Assembly: GCF_029227915.1 (NCBI RefSeq)
Contig: NC_079886.1
Coordinates: 8,246,001 to 8,310,000 of the forward strand
Origin: Hydractinia symbiolongicarpus
Lineage: Eukaryota; Cnidaria; Hydrozoa; Anthoathecata; Hydractiniidae
Direction: 5' to 3'
DNA: 64,000 bases
The notes beneath the pieces were generated by a model. The model saw only the letters and a list, made by a program, of their open reading frames with translations. It did not search any database and was not told the DNA's origin. Both the position numbers and the translations under genes were made by a program. Shown piece by piece: positions 24,641 to 38,000 of the stretch. The stretch's first letter is position 1; each line of letters starts with the position of its first letter.

Positions 24641-25952
24641 CAAAATAATCCTTTGAAAATATAGCTTTAGCATTCATCACTGGGACTATGGAGACCTCCA
24701 TGCTGGGACGTAGTAGATTTATCATCTTTTCACATTTTTTAGCAAATTGTTATCGACTTGCTCATGATTTTTTTTCACAACTAAGAAAAAGTTTATTTGA
24801 CAAACCTGTGGAGATTTTTAAAACAGGAAATGCTTTGTTGTGTATTAACTTCCTCTTTGTGGAAAAAGCTATCCTTGGAATGAAAACATCTATGTTTAAA
24901 GATTACAACATAATGAGGTCTGGGAACGATCTTAAGCGTCATTTTTATGCACTAATTTGAAAATTTTATAAAAGTTCGGATTTTTTGTTAGAAACTCTCA
25001 GAGAGTTCACGGTGTTCAAAAAGACCCATTAGTCAGACCAAGCAATTTTAAATTTAGTTGCTTCAAACACGATATACAAGTTTTCTTTTCCAGAAATATG
25101 ATTTCTAATTTCTTCAGATATAACAAAAACAATATTCATAGGCATATTTTGATTTAATAAGTATAAACAGATAAAATTTACTTATAACTTAAGTGTACCG
25201 TCCATTTTAGGGCAGTTCGAACCACAAGTGAACTATGCCATCACGAAGATCTTATGACATAAAATATTTCTCACTTCATAAAAATTCTTCATTGAGTTGC
25301 TTCCGTCCAACATTTACATATTCTCTGGAGTTTTCGTAAGTTTGTGTGTCAATGCATTCTTTTGTGTATGGAAACCAGGCGACGTTTTTTACCTGACAAT
25401 AACTTTTTTATTATCAAACATTGTTGAGATACACAAGAGGAGAGTCAAGTGAACAGCACATGGTAAGGTTTATCATTTTTAATGTAATATAGACTACAGA
25501 AATATGCGTAAAACATCCGTTTATTTTTATATGAACATTTAGGCTGACATTTGCTCATAAATTAAAAAAAAAAGTTAAGGCTTATTTTTATTTTAGAGTT
25601 TAAATTTTGCAAAAAAACAACATCAAAGCAATGTTACGTTTCTTTCTAGCAACATTTTGTAGAATGTAGTTCCTACATCTGTAACACGAAGTGGCATTTT
25701 AGCAGTTTGTGCATTTTTTTACCATGACATTATAAAAAGCCATGGATAGCTTTCAAGTGGGTCGATTTATCCAATTTCAGTCCACTTCGGTGAAGAGCAA
25801 TGAGACTGAGTGAAATTATATCTGCAACAAATGGGAATGTGTACCACTTTGACATTACTTAAGCAGTTTTATAGCCAGACGTGTATTTGTGTGTTGTATT
25901 TTCCTCGCAAACATTGACCAGAATGTTTAGATTATTCTTTAAATAATATTGA

Positions 25953-26069
25953 CAGGGGCGGCGCCACAATTTACAAGGTGAAGGGGAGGGGGGGTTTAGG
26001 CATAGCGAGAGATTTTGAGATTTTAGTTTTAGCTAAAGCTCTTCCAACCCCCTTGTGGCGCCGCCCCTG
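25953..26069. mobile_element. 117-bp MITE with 5-bp ATTGA duplication
   Basis: The ends are CAGGGGCGGCGCCACAA and TTGTGGCGCCGCCCCTG, a perfect 17-bp inverted repeat. The word ATTGA flanks both sides (25948-25952 and 26070-26074). The interior includes a G-rich run and has no coding content. Confidence 0.8.
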
Positions 26070-28330
26070 ATTGAAGAAAATTCGATTGAAAAAATTCAAC
26101 AAAGTGTTTTTTCGGCCAAATTTATTGTTTAGAAGATATGTTATTATGATTAATTTTAATTTTTATCAATTAATGAGACGTCGCAACCGTTACTAAGATA
26201 TTTGTGAAACTTCGTGCCATCTCCATGACAAATTTTTTATTAAAAACGAGGACATGGTTTCTACATAGATATAGAGTGCACTGTAAAATTTTTTGTTATT
26301 ATATTTGTTGAGAGATTAACAAATATTACTCTATCTTCTCAATCCAACTTCGAATTATTTGTTGTTGTTTTTTACCATGAGCAAAAAAAACATTTCTTGT
26401 GAACTCATCTCAGACTAAACATATGCATTTGACAATTTATTGATATAATTTATATTGTGAAACAAATTAAGTTTCCTGATTAAAGATTTCTTAAGTAAAC
26501 AACACAGTTGCATAGCCACAAAATCACTTAAAAATTCATTTCTCAACTCAGTGAATGTTGCAAGACATTTTGAAACAATAATGGCGGCTATAAATCATAG
26601 GTATGACGCTTTCGTAGTATTTTTCTTATTTTCATTCGCCACGACTTGTATTTTTTATTTAATACACAACAACGGACTTATCGGATCATAAAAGTTTAAA
26701 ATATCCTCCATTTTTCAAGATGGTAGATCGTAAAGTCCTATACAATATAAATATTTGTTATTAAAAAACCCCAAAAGTTTAAGGCTGGTTTTCATTAGAA
26801 TCCAATAAACTCGTGACACGGCTGTGTAACAGTTGTGTGACTGTTGTACAAGGTTGCTTAACGTTTTTCTGGTAATGGAAACAGACCTTTTAGTTTAATT
26901 TTTTGATTACAAACATGAAATGTTAAAATTTTAAGAGTTGTAAAACTTTAAAATTGGAATGTTTTTACTTTAAGTGTCTAAAGAGAAAGGGAGGGGAGGA
27001 GGTAAGATTAATTTTATAAAGGTGGTTATTATTTATTAGTTATCAGTACCTTTCTTTTGCTAAAGTTAATAGAAATACTTATATACTTACAGGCATTTTA
27101 CCTTATCTATTAGACGTTTAAAAATTAAGGCTATAAATGTAGATTTTAATAGAATCCTGAAGCCAGCTACATAGCTGGATTTTTTTTTAACAGTTTATTC
27201 GTAAACGAGTTTACATTGCCGTGCATATATTTTTCAATTTGAAATTATGTCGGAGTTTGAAACAGGTCTATTATGGAAGTTGGAAGTTAGCTAGATAGCC
27301 TTATATATTAGCCTATTTGTTTAATTAGCTAGGTATGAGGGTTTTTTATCCTAGGTATTTCTTTCTGTGGTTAGGCGTGACTATTTAGTGTTTTACCTAG
27401 CTACCTCTGGATAAAAGGTGAAAGTAGCCAAATGCAGTTTAAGTACAACAAAATTCTCAATCAATAATACTTATGCTAAATCCATAAGGGAGAAGCTATA
27501 ACTTCTACTGTAATATAAAACTTGACAGTAATTTTTACTTTATTGATTCAATTACAGAATATAATTCATTATTTACCCACAATTACTTTGTGACAACAGG
27601 TAAAGTTCTAGAAAATTTATTCTAAAAAATAAAAATTTTGAGTGATGGCTTCAGCAGCACGGGGTAAGGACGGTTTCATTGCGATGTTTTGTTGTGAAAA
27701 GGGTTACCCCTATAGGGCGAACTGATGTAAGCCCTCTACAGAGATGTACAACATGTTTTAGCTGTACCAAGAGCTTATCCTGGTGTAACTTACAACAAAT
27801 TTCTTTCCTTTAAAATAACACATTTCGCAAAATAACCAAAAGCCGGCTGTTCTTTCTATGATTGGCTAACAACAGAAGACTTTATATCACCGAGAGCGTT
27901 CCACTGGATTTGCAAGCGCTAAATACCTGCCCTTAAGCGTTAAACGTGGCGTCAAACACTGGGTCACATATTTACTTGACTTAATCCGATGTTTCGACGT
28001 TGTTGTCTGTTGCGGAAACACGAAATGTTATGGGTTGACGACTAGCGTACATTATAATACTTACTGTCTGTCTGTCTTCGATCCAATGAAAAACAAATGT
28101 TTTGTAATCGAACACTTAATCGCATCTATTACCTTATTAATAACCCCGTTTTTTAAATCCTTTTTTCGTGAAATAACAATATACTACGTTAGTATTTAAA
28201 CTTACATCGTGGGTAGCGTCGTTATAATACACTTAAAAATCACCAGACTAAAGAGAGTTAAGGTCAAGACATTATTATTATGATGTGATATAGTTAATTA
28301 TAAAGGAATTTTAAAGAGAAATTACTTTAG

Positions 28331-28658
28331 GAGATTAGTGGTTATGGCTCTCGTACTCTGTGCGGGAGACCGGGGTTCGATTCCTCTTGACGGGGATTCA
28401 ACATGGGCGAGTGAATGTTACCATAGCCCCGGGTTAACCCAAGCCATGTGAGGGAAATTGGGAAGATGACACACTGTGTGGGCCGTTGGATGTTGCCGGG
28501 AGTTGTCTAGTAGAGCTCGGGCTCTAATTGGGTCTGCGTAGCTCAAAAATGAGCATTAAATACTCTAGGACTCTCGATCTACGCCATGGACCCTCCTGGA
28601 AATAATAGACAGGGTATATCCCTCGATATTTGTGAGGCTAGCCATGTAAAATATGCAC

Positions 28659-28662
<4 letters not shown>
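28331..28662 (+). repeat. tRNA-derived SINE, plus strand
   Basis: The head contains TTAGTGGTTATGGCTC (box A-like, near 28335) and GGTTCGATTCC (box B, 28374-28384), with the spacing of a tRNA promoter. A body of about 270 bp follows and the element runs directly into the (CTAT)n tract. A tRNA head, unrelated body and simple-repeat tail are the defining layout of a SINE. Confidence 0.72.

Positions 28663-28720
<58 letters not shown>
28660..28720. repeat. (CTAT)n microsatellite
   Basis: About 15 uninterrupted tetranucleotide units. It sits at the 3' end of the SINE-like segment and is probably its expanded tail. Confidence 0.95.
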
Positions 28721-29061
28721 TGGCATTTATTTGTGCACCTAAACAATTTAGAAACATCATTAGAATATAATGTGTGCAAAGTTGTCAAATGTCATTTCTA
28801 ATCTCATACATAAGCTATATCGGCATGTTGGTTAAAATCTTCTTATTTTCAACCTGTACTATTAAGCTTCGTTATTAAGCATAAATTAAAAAGTGCGAAA
28901 TTCAACATCAAATCCATTTTCTTAAAACCAATCGGGAAAAAGCTGCGGTTAAATAAAGACCTTTCAGAATTCCTACTTCCATGAGAATAGTTAACTATTA
29001 TTCAATTCGTGTATTTAGAGATAATAATTTATCAGAAAAGACGTCGCTGCTCAATGAAACC

Positions 29062-32000
29062 ATGCAATCAAAGGTTTGAATGTTTTATTTCAGTTTATCT
29101 TAATCTATTAAGATAGCTTTCTTTGAATATATAAATATCTCACACTTCTTCCTAAATATTATTTCTTACAATCTTAAGTCAAATATAAAGAAACTTGGAT
29201 TAAGTCCCACCACTAAGTCATAGCTACCGGATGCTCATTCTGTTTTTGAGCCTCTATATGGGTGCTTATTCTAGGGAGTGCTTAATTAAAGGGAGAGGTC
29301 TAATCGAGGATTTACAGTAATTTTGACTTTATTATCATTATCCATTACTTGTCTATCTTTACTTAGAGTGGTGAATATAATCTGCCCACTGCAGAAACCA
29401 TTGAAATGAAGGACACTTCACCAAACAAAGATGTAACAATAGCTGAACATGGACTACTCTATAGAATTGACGAAAATCCACCTTGGTACTATGGCATGTT
29501 TTTAGGTTTTCAGGTGAGGAGTATTTTTTGTGAATTGTTACTCCTTATCTACTATCCATTCTAATCAACAACGTTTCATCCAAATAAGTTCTAATGCTCC
29601 GACATAATTTAAATTGGCTATGAATTATTAAGGTGGAGTCAGCAATCTGACTTTGTCTTTGTGAACAAGAAGCCCTGGGGGCTCTAAGAATTTCTGCTCG
29701 CTACCAAAATATTTGATGACAACCGGCTAATTTGTTGTGTTATCGTGCCAAACATTCGAAAAGCTTTGGTGCATGAAGCTCTGAAGATACAGCACACAAG
29801 TGACATTATATCTTACAACAAACGCAAACAAAACGAAACGTGTCATAATAAACTCACATTTTAAAAGAAATTGCTAACAAAAAATACAGCCTAGCATTCA
29901 TGTCTGAAAGTCTGAAACGCTTATGGTCTTAAACGGCATTTATTTGACAAAAAATTTTTATGTCACCATTATGTTCAGCATACTTTTCTTGTTAACTTTG
30001 CCAATTTTTGTTGAAAATGAAGTAGTTTTTACTTTTGGACCAATTTTGGCGTAAAATGACATTTAATGTGGCAAAAAATCAAAATTTTATTTTCACCATC
30101 ATGTTCCGCATACTTTATTTGGTAACTGTGCCAAATTTGGCCGAAAATAAAATTGTTTAAATATTTAGACCAATTTTGGCCTAAAATGACATTTAAGGTG
30201 GCAAAAAAACCAAAATTTTGATATCACCATCATGTTCAGCATACTTTTTTTGTTAACTGTGCCAATTTTTGTTGAAAATGAAGTAATGTTAATTTTTGGA
30301 CCAATTTTGGCCTAAAATGACAATTAGGTAACAAAAATCAGAGGAACGTGAAATCCCAGTGTCGCATTTTTTCCCAAAAATGCTCCAAAAGAAAAAAAGG
30401 ACAGTTTTATAGAATTTCCTACGCCTTCGGGTGCGGAAACTCAATGAAAGATAGTTTGTTGTTACTTACTGGAAAAAAAAAACATGTTGGATAAACACGT
30501 ACGCAGTATTAATACCAATTTCAAAGTTCATTGTAGTTAATCAACACTGGGTAACTAGAACCTTTTCCCTATGGAACGTTTTTCTTTGATGTAGTATGTT
30601 GATCATGCGCAGAAATTAATTCAATACTGCGTTGTAAAACTTATGCTGACCCGTACTAAGAATTTTGTGCCCCCCAAAAATCCTAAGATATCTGCAATTT
30701 TGATGTCAATTAAAACGAAAGAAAGGATGAAACATCTTCTTGGATGAAAATTATACCAAAAAAGTATGAAGAATAATATTATAACAACATTTTTCATGCA
30801 CCATCACAGGGTTTTCTTAGCATACTTTCCCTTTGTTTTACTTCATGTTTTTCTTCAATTTTTATAGCATTACATGACGATGTTTGGCTCGACGGTAGCA
30901 GTCCCGTTTATACTAGCTGGTTCACTCTGTATTAAAGATAACCATTTAGTCTTAAGTGAAATTATCAGCACCATATTTTTTGTGTCAGGACTGGCTACTC
31001 TGATACAAACAACCATTGGTAATAGGTAAAAGCAGATGTATTTATTACCTTCTTGTCTATTTTACTTCTACACACATTAATACCAATCGTTACGTAGACT
31101 AGGCGAACGAAAAAGGTATAAATTTTACATAGAAATGATCAATCACGTATTGCATTATCTTTTAGGTTGCCTATAGTTCAGGGTGCAACTTTTTCTTTTC
31201 TTGGTCCAACTATTGCCATCTTATCTTTGGAAAAGTTTAAATGCTCTCCTGCTACGTTGATTGTTACAAACTCAACGGCAAACACGACTGTGACAATAGG
31301 TTAGTGAAATGAATTTACATTTAAACAATAGATTTATATATACCCACCACCAATTGAAACATTTCTTTCCTAGGAAACTAATTTTCAATGTTTTGCCAAT
31401 TTCCCACTCACTGTCGCTTTAAAAATTTAATGCTCGCGAAATAATTTTAGGGTAGTGAATTTGGGAATATACGTTCCTGCGAGAAACCCAATTCGCGAAA
31501 ATTTATCGTTCATAAATGCATAATACTAAAAGGTTGTTAAATCCATGATAAAATCTACTTAGGCAGAAAAAAATGGAAGATCCATATACAAAAAACTGTT
31601 TCTTATAAATTTATTTACATATTACCTCTGTTGTGTGAAACATGAAAAGTTTATCAAGAAAAGTTATAGGATCGTGTGCTTTTGAATAATAAACATTTTT
31701 GATGATGTCATCAACCCATCTGTTCTAAAACGGGTGGGTGACCAAGCTTCAATAAATTGATCCCACGTGGTAACTAGTTACCTAAGCAGGGGATGAAATC
31801 AGTTATTTTAACCACTTCCAAGATATTTAGCCATAAACTTAGCCTTACACTAAAAGTGCACTGCATGATCTCACTAACTTTAATAATGGTATTGATGTTG
31901 ATCTTCGTAACAACCTCAAAACTTTGTAAATGACAGAACAGTTTTATAGATGTAGTTTTTTTTATAGATGTAGTTTTCTAGACTTTGTTAATGACCATTA

Positions 32001-35000
32001 TAAAAAAATAATCCACTTTTCAAATTTCACAGACACGGACACAGTTGCCTATTCATAGAAAAGACTAGTCGATAAACCTGTGAAAAGTCCATTCAGGCAA
32101 ATCGACTTCAGGAAAGATAGAAAATATCTGTCACTTGAATTTTGCTGACGTCAGTAGTAATGACCCGTTAATGTAAAAACCTTTTTTAAAAAAAATCTGT
32201 GTACCCGTTGTCTCTATTGTGTAGAGCCTGAAACTCTAATCAAAATAATGTATAGGGTCGTGTGCTTTCGACAAACGGTTAAGGAGAAGATCTGTCAATA
32301 TACCAAAAAATACTTTTACAGTTACTCCCATTGCATTTTCAAGAAATTAGACAAAACCTATTTCACCACATCAAAGGAAGATGAACACATCCACTTGCAG
32401 GTCACGAAAAAGAGACACTATTAACCTATAAATACACGCGATGCTAAAGTCATTTATACTAAATAAGTCATTTGTTTATAAAATGTTTTAGAGAATCACA
32501 AATTTGTTATTGTAGCTAAAGCAAAAGCAAAAACGTATTTCCTGCGAAATACCTTCTTTCCCCTTCTAAGAATAATTACAACGAAAATTGCTTCCCCTAA
32601 TGTTTTTTCTTCTTTCTATTGGTAGTATTCCTCCCTTCTCCTATTTTTAGAACATGACTGGAAAAAAGGAATGCTAGAGGTGAGTAATTTATTTTATTTA
32701 ATGAACAAATGATATAAGGAGAATCTAAAAAGCGTGTGACATTAACCAAATGAGACATAACTGAAACTGTTTGAATATATAATAAATCAGATACTTAACC
32801 AGACATGCAATATATGTTTGTTATATACAAGGAAAAAAAAGATTTTAAAATATAATCTTTAAATCAGTAAAAAAACATTGCACCTGTTCAATCCTGATTA
32901 AAATAAAAAAATGCAATGATTGCATTGCATTATATTGAAAACAACAATGAGTGTGCGATGAAATTGCATTGGCTTGTAAAACAACAACAATAAACGTGCA
33001 TTAATTACTTTAGTTAATGCACGATGATGCGGAACATGTAAATTTCTTGTAGATGAAAAAAGAATACATACGGTTGCAGTGGAATCTCTATAAAGTGGAC
33101 ACCATTGGTGCAAAAAAAGTGTCTGTCTTATAGAGGTGTTCGCTTTATAGAGATTGCATCCGAAAATCACTTTCAGAGCAAAATTTTTCCGAAAACATTA
33201 CATCAAATTTTACCATCGAATTAAAATGGAGGGCACAAAGCTCATGAAAATTTTACATGAGAAATCCTGAGCAGGAAATTCCTGTGATTCTTATAAAACA
33301 ACAACAATTTGCCTTCAATTCATTTGTTCGAGGATACCATGCCTACATGGACACATGGTAACCGGATATTGAGATAACTTTTCATTGATTCACGAAGAAC
33401 ACAACGAACGCACGACGAATTTGCAATGGCGATAACTTTTAAAGGGGTGTACAGTTGGATATGTCCTTAAAAATCTCAGCAAAATCTTCCACGGAATTAC
33501 AAAAATCACAGGGAAGCGTATAAACAGAGGGTCTGGTTATGGTCTGGAAATTCCCGTTCTATGCGAGTTTATTCGGGTCGATAGAGGCGTTAATTGGGTG
33601 GGGAAAAAATTTAAAAGATTTTAGAGATAATAAGAAAGTTAAAAAATGTACGAAATAAAGATGAAAATCGAAATTTAACAAGTTGATGTGTAAGGAAAAA
33701 TGTTATTTGGTGCAAAAAAAGTGTCCGTTTTATAAAGTGTCCGTCCTATAACTATCGGTCTTCTAGAGATTATCTTGTGAGAATTTGACCTGAAATCAAT
33801 CCGTTCGTAGGAATAGCGTCTGTTATATAAAGATGTCCGCTAAGGCCATGCTTGCTTTAGAGAGATTCCGCAGTATATAGTAATTTAACATACTTGATCC
33901 TTACTTCAGGTTCAAGGAGCTATTGCCGTTGCTTCGATTTTTCAAGTATTGATTGGATTCACTGGAGCGGTTGGTTTTTTGCTGAGGTTTATAGGACCAT
34001 TGACAGTTGCTCCCACAGTTTCTTTGGTTGGACTGGCTTTATTTAATGCTGCAGGAGATTTTGCTGGTACAGAAGACGTTTTTTTTAAAGCAAAAAAAAT
34101 AATTATTTGCATAATAGATCGCAGCAGATTGTAAATGTTGTGCTTTTTTTTAGGTCATCAATGGGGTATAGCTGGTCTGTAAGTTATTTATGTCTAAAAT
34201 ACACTAATTTAAGTGATGTTCTTTGCAGATATCTCGTCACATGGCATTGGGTTGTTAGCAATTACCGAATCACTGGATTTGTTCTTCAAAGATTTTCCAA
34301 GACTTTCTCTTAACGTTTTTGTTTTGTTAAATGTTTTTTTTTCAAGAAACCCTTTCTCCTTTTTAGAACAGTACTGCTAATCATATTATTCTCCCAAGTT
34401 CTTTATAAAATCAAAGTGTTCCGAATGTTCCCAGTAAGTTCTATTTGATTAACTATGTATTCAGGAAATCGTTGATGTTTTATAAGTATTTAAAATATGT
34501 GAAATTGAAAAGAAAAAGATAGAATTAAAATAGTAATAAAAAAACCTATTTGAATGGTAATCTTTGAAAAAATTATAGGTCTTGTTCGCAATTGGAATAT
34601 CATGGGCTGTCTCTGCCATTATAACAGCGGCAGGAGGATTTGACGACGACTCCCTTGCTCGCACTGATCGTCGGTTGGATGTTTTAAAGAAAGCAGAATG
34701 GATTAGATTTCCTTACCCAGGTAAACTAGTTCTTTAAGTTCAATTACTTCTACGCTACATTTCAGTAAGTGCATAGAATCAGCACAGGGTTCAGCTAGTT
34801 GCAGCATACATGTAGTTGCAGCCATTTTGAGTTGTCTTAACTTGTTTGAAAGTATAAACACAAAGTTGAAAAGTATGTTCTCAAGTTGATTGAATAATTT
34901 TATTGTTCTTGGGTAGCTTATTTGATGTGTTGACTATGAAAACTGCTTTTCAAACCTTTTTGGGATCCTGTTTAACGATGAAAAAAACGGAGGGTGGCTG

Positions 35001-38000
35001 CATGACGGTGTCTGTGGCGGAAATCGTAATATGACAAGTAGAGCTAATGTACAGCTTTTGTATAGCTTTTTTATTTTGAAATGTTATTCATTGTTTCAAT
35101 AACGAGACGGTAAATCATTTTTTCAAGTCTTAACACGTACATATTTCAATTTGAAGCAACTTAAGTTGCTAACTTTTAAGTCGTGTAAACGATGCAATAC
35201 CAAGAGCATTCAGACCTGATGAAGAGTTTTCATAAAGTGTCTACAATAACAAATTGCTTTCCAATTTATTTGCACTCCCAGTTCTCACTTGCACTTTTAC
35301 AGCGCTTATTTATCTCCCAACATTAGATTCGGCTTTGGTTCTGTACTTATGACACGATTTAAGCGAGAAATTTCCAGTTGTGTATATAATCTGCAGATTA
35401 TTGTTCTAATTTATAACTTTCACAACAAAAACTAAATAAAGATGTTGGCTGCAGTGTAATACAGTTGTAGCACAAAAAGTAAAGATTTAGAAACGAATCA
35501 TTTGCTAAATAATCGCTAAACCCTGACACGGGAAAAAATTGCTTCACAAGCTTATTGGCATTAGAGGCTGCTCGAGATGCTTTTCTTTTTTAAATTAAAA
35601 AAAGAATTACCTTTTTGCCCTCGGGTGAAATAAGGATCACATAGAGCTCTTAATTCTGAAGTAAAATAACTTCTTTTGTGTGAGATACTATTTACACATT
35701 TCTTTTAGGTCAATGGGGAACACCTACGGTCAGTGTGGCTAGCGTGTTTGGTATGTTAGCTGGTGTTTTGGCATCAATGCTGGAATCACTGGGTGATTAC
35801 TTTGCATGTGCAAGGTTGTCTGGTGCACCAGCCCCACCAAACCATGCTGTAAATCGAGGAATTGGTTTGGAAGGTTTTTCATGTATCCTTGCTGGGTTGT
35901 GGGGTTCAGGAAACGGAACGACCTCATACAGTGAGAATATTGCTGCGATAGGGATAACCAGGGTAATTTTCTTTTTCAAAATTCCTGTTACTCGACTATT
36001 TTTAGTAACCTGTAAAATTTGACCTGAGATTGGCTATTCTTTTTTTATTAAAGCTTAATTTATTCTTATTTTGTCCTCTTTTTGGTCATATAATAATTCC
36101 AGTTTATTCAGAGCGGGATTAAAAGACTTTAGTGACAGCTTTTCCCGGTCCTTAGGACTTTCTGTCATCCGTCCATGGGACGAATCGTCACTCCGGCCTA
36201 GATTTAGTTAACCGATTAATCTTTGTGGACCATTGTTGACTATAATCATTCAATCTTTGCTATCTATTACCCGAAAGGTAGTATAGCTAAAAAATAACAA
36301 GAAGAACAATTAGTCGTTAGTTTGAAAGATAATGCTAAGATAACTCACATTCTGGTTTCTTCTGGTTGTATTACAAAATTCACACTAGGACTATCCTTGA
36401 GTTTAAAAACTATATCTTAAACCTTGTTCTGTCCTTATTTTGTTTTTATATTTTATCAGTATAATCTTGCAATCATGGTATAAACTTGTTTTTGCATTAA
36501 CCCTATTCGGTCCGGGGGGGGGGGCGGATTCCGCCCCCCCTGACGGTTTTTTTTTAATAACTCCTGATTGCTTTCTTATATGGCTGTGATACTTACTGAG
36601 TTTCAACATTTATCTATTAGACACCTGCATGCTAAATTTTTAGGTCCCATACCATTCAGAGGCTTTGATATTGGCCATTACTCGAAACTACCCCTAAAAT
36701 CTCTATGAAATCCTTATAATGGGGAAAATATAATAACTCCTGTTAGGATTATCCTTAGAACTTGAAACTTGCAAAACAACTTTGTTTCGTCAAGAAGAAT
36801 CATTTTGAATAATTTTGACACGTGACTTATCCGATTTCCCGATTTTGTCGGGTTTTACCCGAAAATCGGGAAAAAACGGATTTTCGGGCAATTTTTGGCA
36901 TTTTTTTATTTGATCCATGTAAAAACCGGAAGATATGTTAAAACAAATTTATTTAGCTTTCAGAAACTTCAAACAGAATGTAAAAATTCGCTCTAGAACA
37001 AAAGTAATTATATTTTAAGCAGATAGTGGCATTTTTAACAATTTTCAAGCTTCTGATGACGTCACAGAAAATGTGCTGACGCAAGCAAAAATTTATTGCC
37101 GCCATTTTGTTCTTTTTATGACGTACTATAAGTGTGCCAAGTTTGATTCAATTTGAACAATCCTATGAAAAGTTATTGAGGGGGGGCGGAATCCGCCCCC
37201 CCCGTTCATAGTATGTTCGAAAAACCCCGGACCGAATAGGGTTAAGGCTTGTTCTTAATAATTTCATTTTTATTCATTGAATTTTATTTTTTTTTCCTAT
37301 TTCGTGCATTTTTAAGGTTGGCAGTAGAAGAGTTATTCAATTTGGAGCAGTGTTTATGATTTTGTTGTCAATTCTTGGGAAGTTTGGTGCAGTATTCACT
37401 TTAATACCTGATCCAATTGTTGGGGGAATGTTTTGGACGCTATTTGGTTTGATTGTTGCTGTTGGTTTGTCCAACTTACAATTCGTCAATCTGAACTCAT
37501 CAAGAAATTTGTTTGTACTCGGATTTGCGTTTTTCACAGGAATGGTTATACCTGCTTGGTTGGGAAAGAATCCAACCGCCATCAATACAGGTAATTTAAT
37601 TTTATATTTATAGCATATCCGCATTATGGTGACTTTTAACACATCAACCCTTAAAGGACAGTCCCTTTCTCAATCCACAAATTATCATCTTCTTGAAACT
37701 TACGCCACAGTTGGTGGTTCGGAACAAGACCCAAATGGATGGTGTCGTAAAGCAGCCCAATTCATCCTCAGGATTTATGCTTGATTTTGCCCAAATACTT
37801 GCGAGAACGGTTTTTTAATTGTTAGGTAATATCCTCCTCTTTCTTGTTCAGATAATGACGAAGTCAATCAAATTCTGAATGTGCTTCTTCAAACTAACAT
37901 GGCGGTAGGCGGCGTAACTGCTGCAATATTGGATAATGCCTTACCTGGTAGTTTAGAAGACAGGGGAATTACTAAGTGGCGAAAGATTCAAAGTTCAGAA

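Larger units (their letters stand above)
23230..29061. other. Intergenic region between the SLC23 paralogues
   Basis: No supported gene. An AATAAA at 23862-23867, inside the second copy of the 107-bp direct repeat, may be the polyadenylation signal of SLC23 copy 1. Other contents: a 31-bp tandem repeat near 24529-24640, a 117-bp MITE at 25953-26069, a segment near 28010-28045 related to 1700-1790, and a SINE plus (CTAT)n tail at 28331-28720. A 90-codon frame at 24688-24960 has a methionine start but no feature I recognise. Confidence 0.55.

Noticed and set aside
24688-24960. 90-codon plus-strand frame in the spacer between the SLC23 genes
   Set aside because: Has an ATG and sensible length, but no recognisable domain, no splice partners and no neighbouring features; left as unsupported.
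28586-28801. 71-codon frame over the (CTAT)n tract
   Set aside because: Most of it is translated microsatellite (repeated LSIY).
35739-35979. Minus-strand frames opposite the SLC23 copy 2 exon at 35709-35962
   Set aside because: Antisense shadows of a strongly conserved transporter exon.
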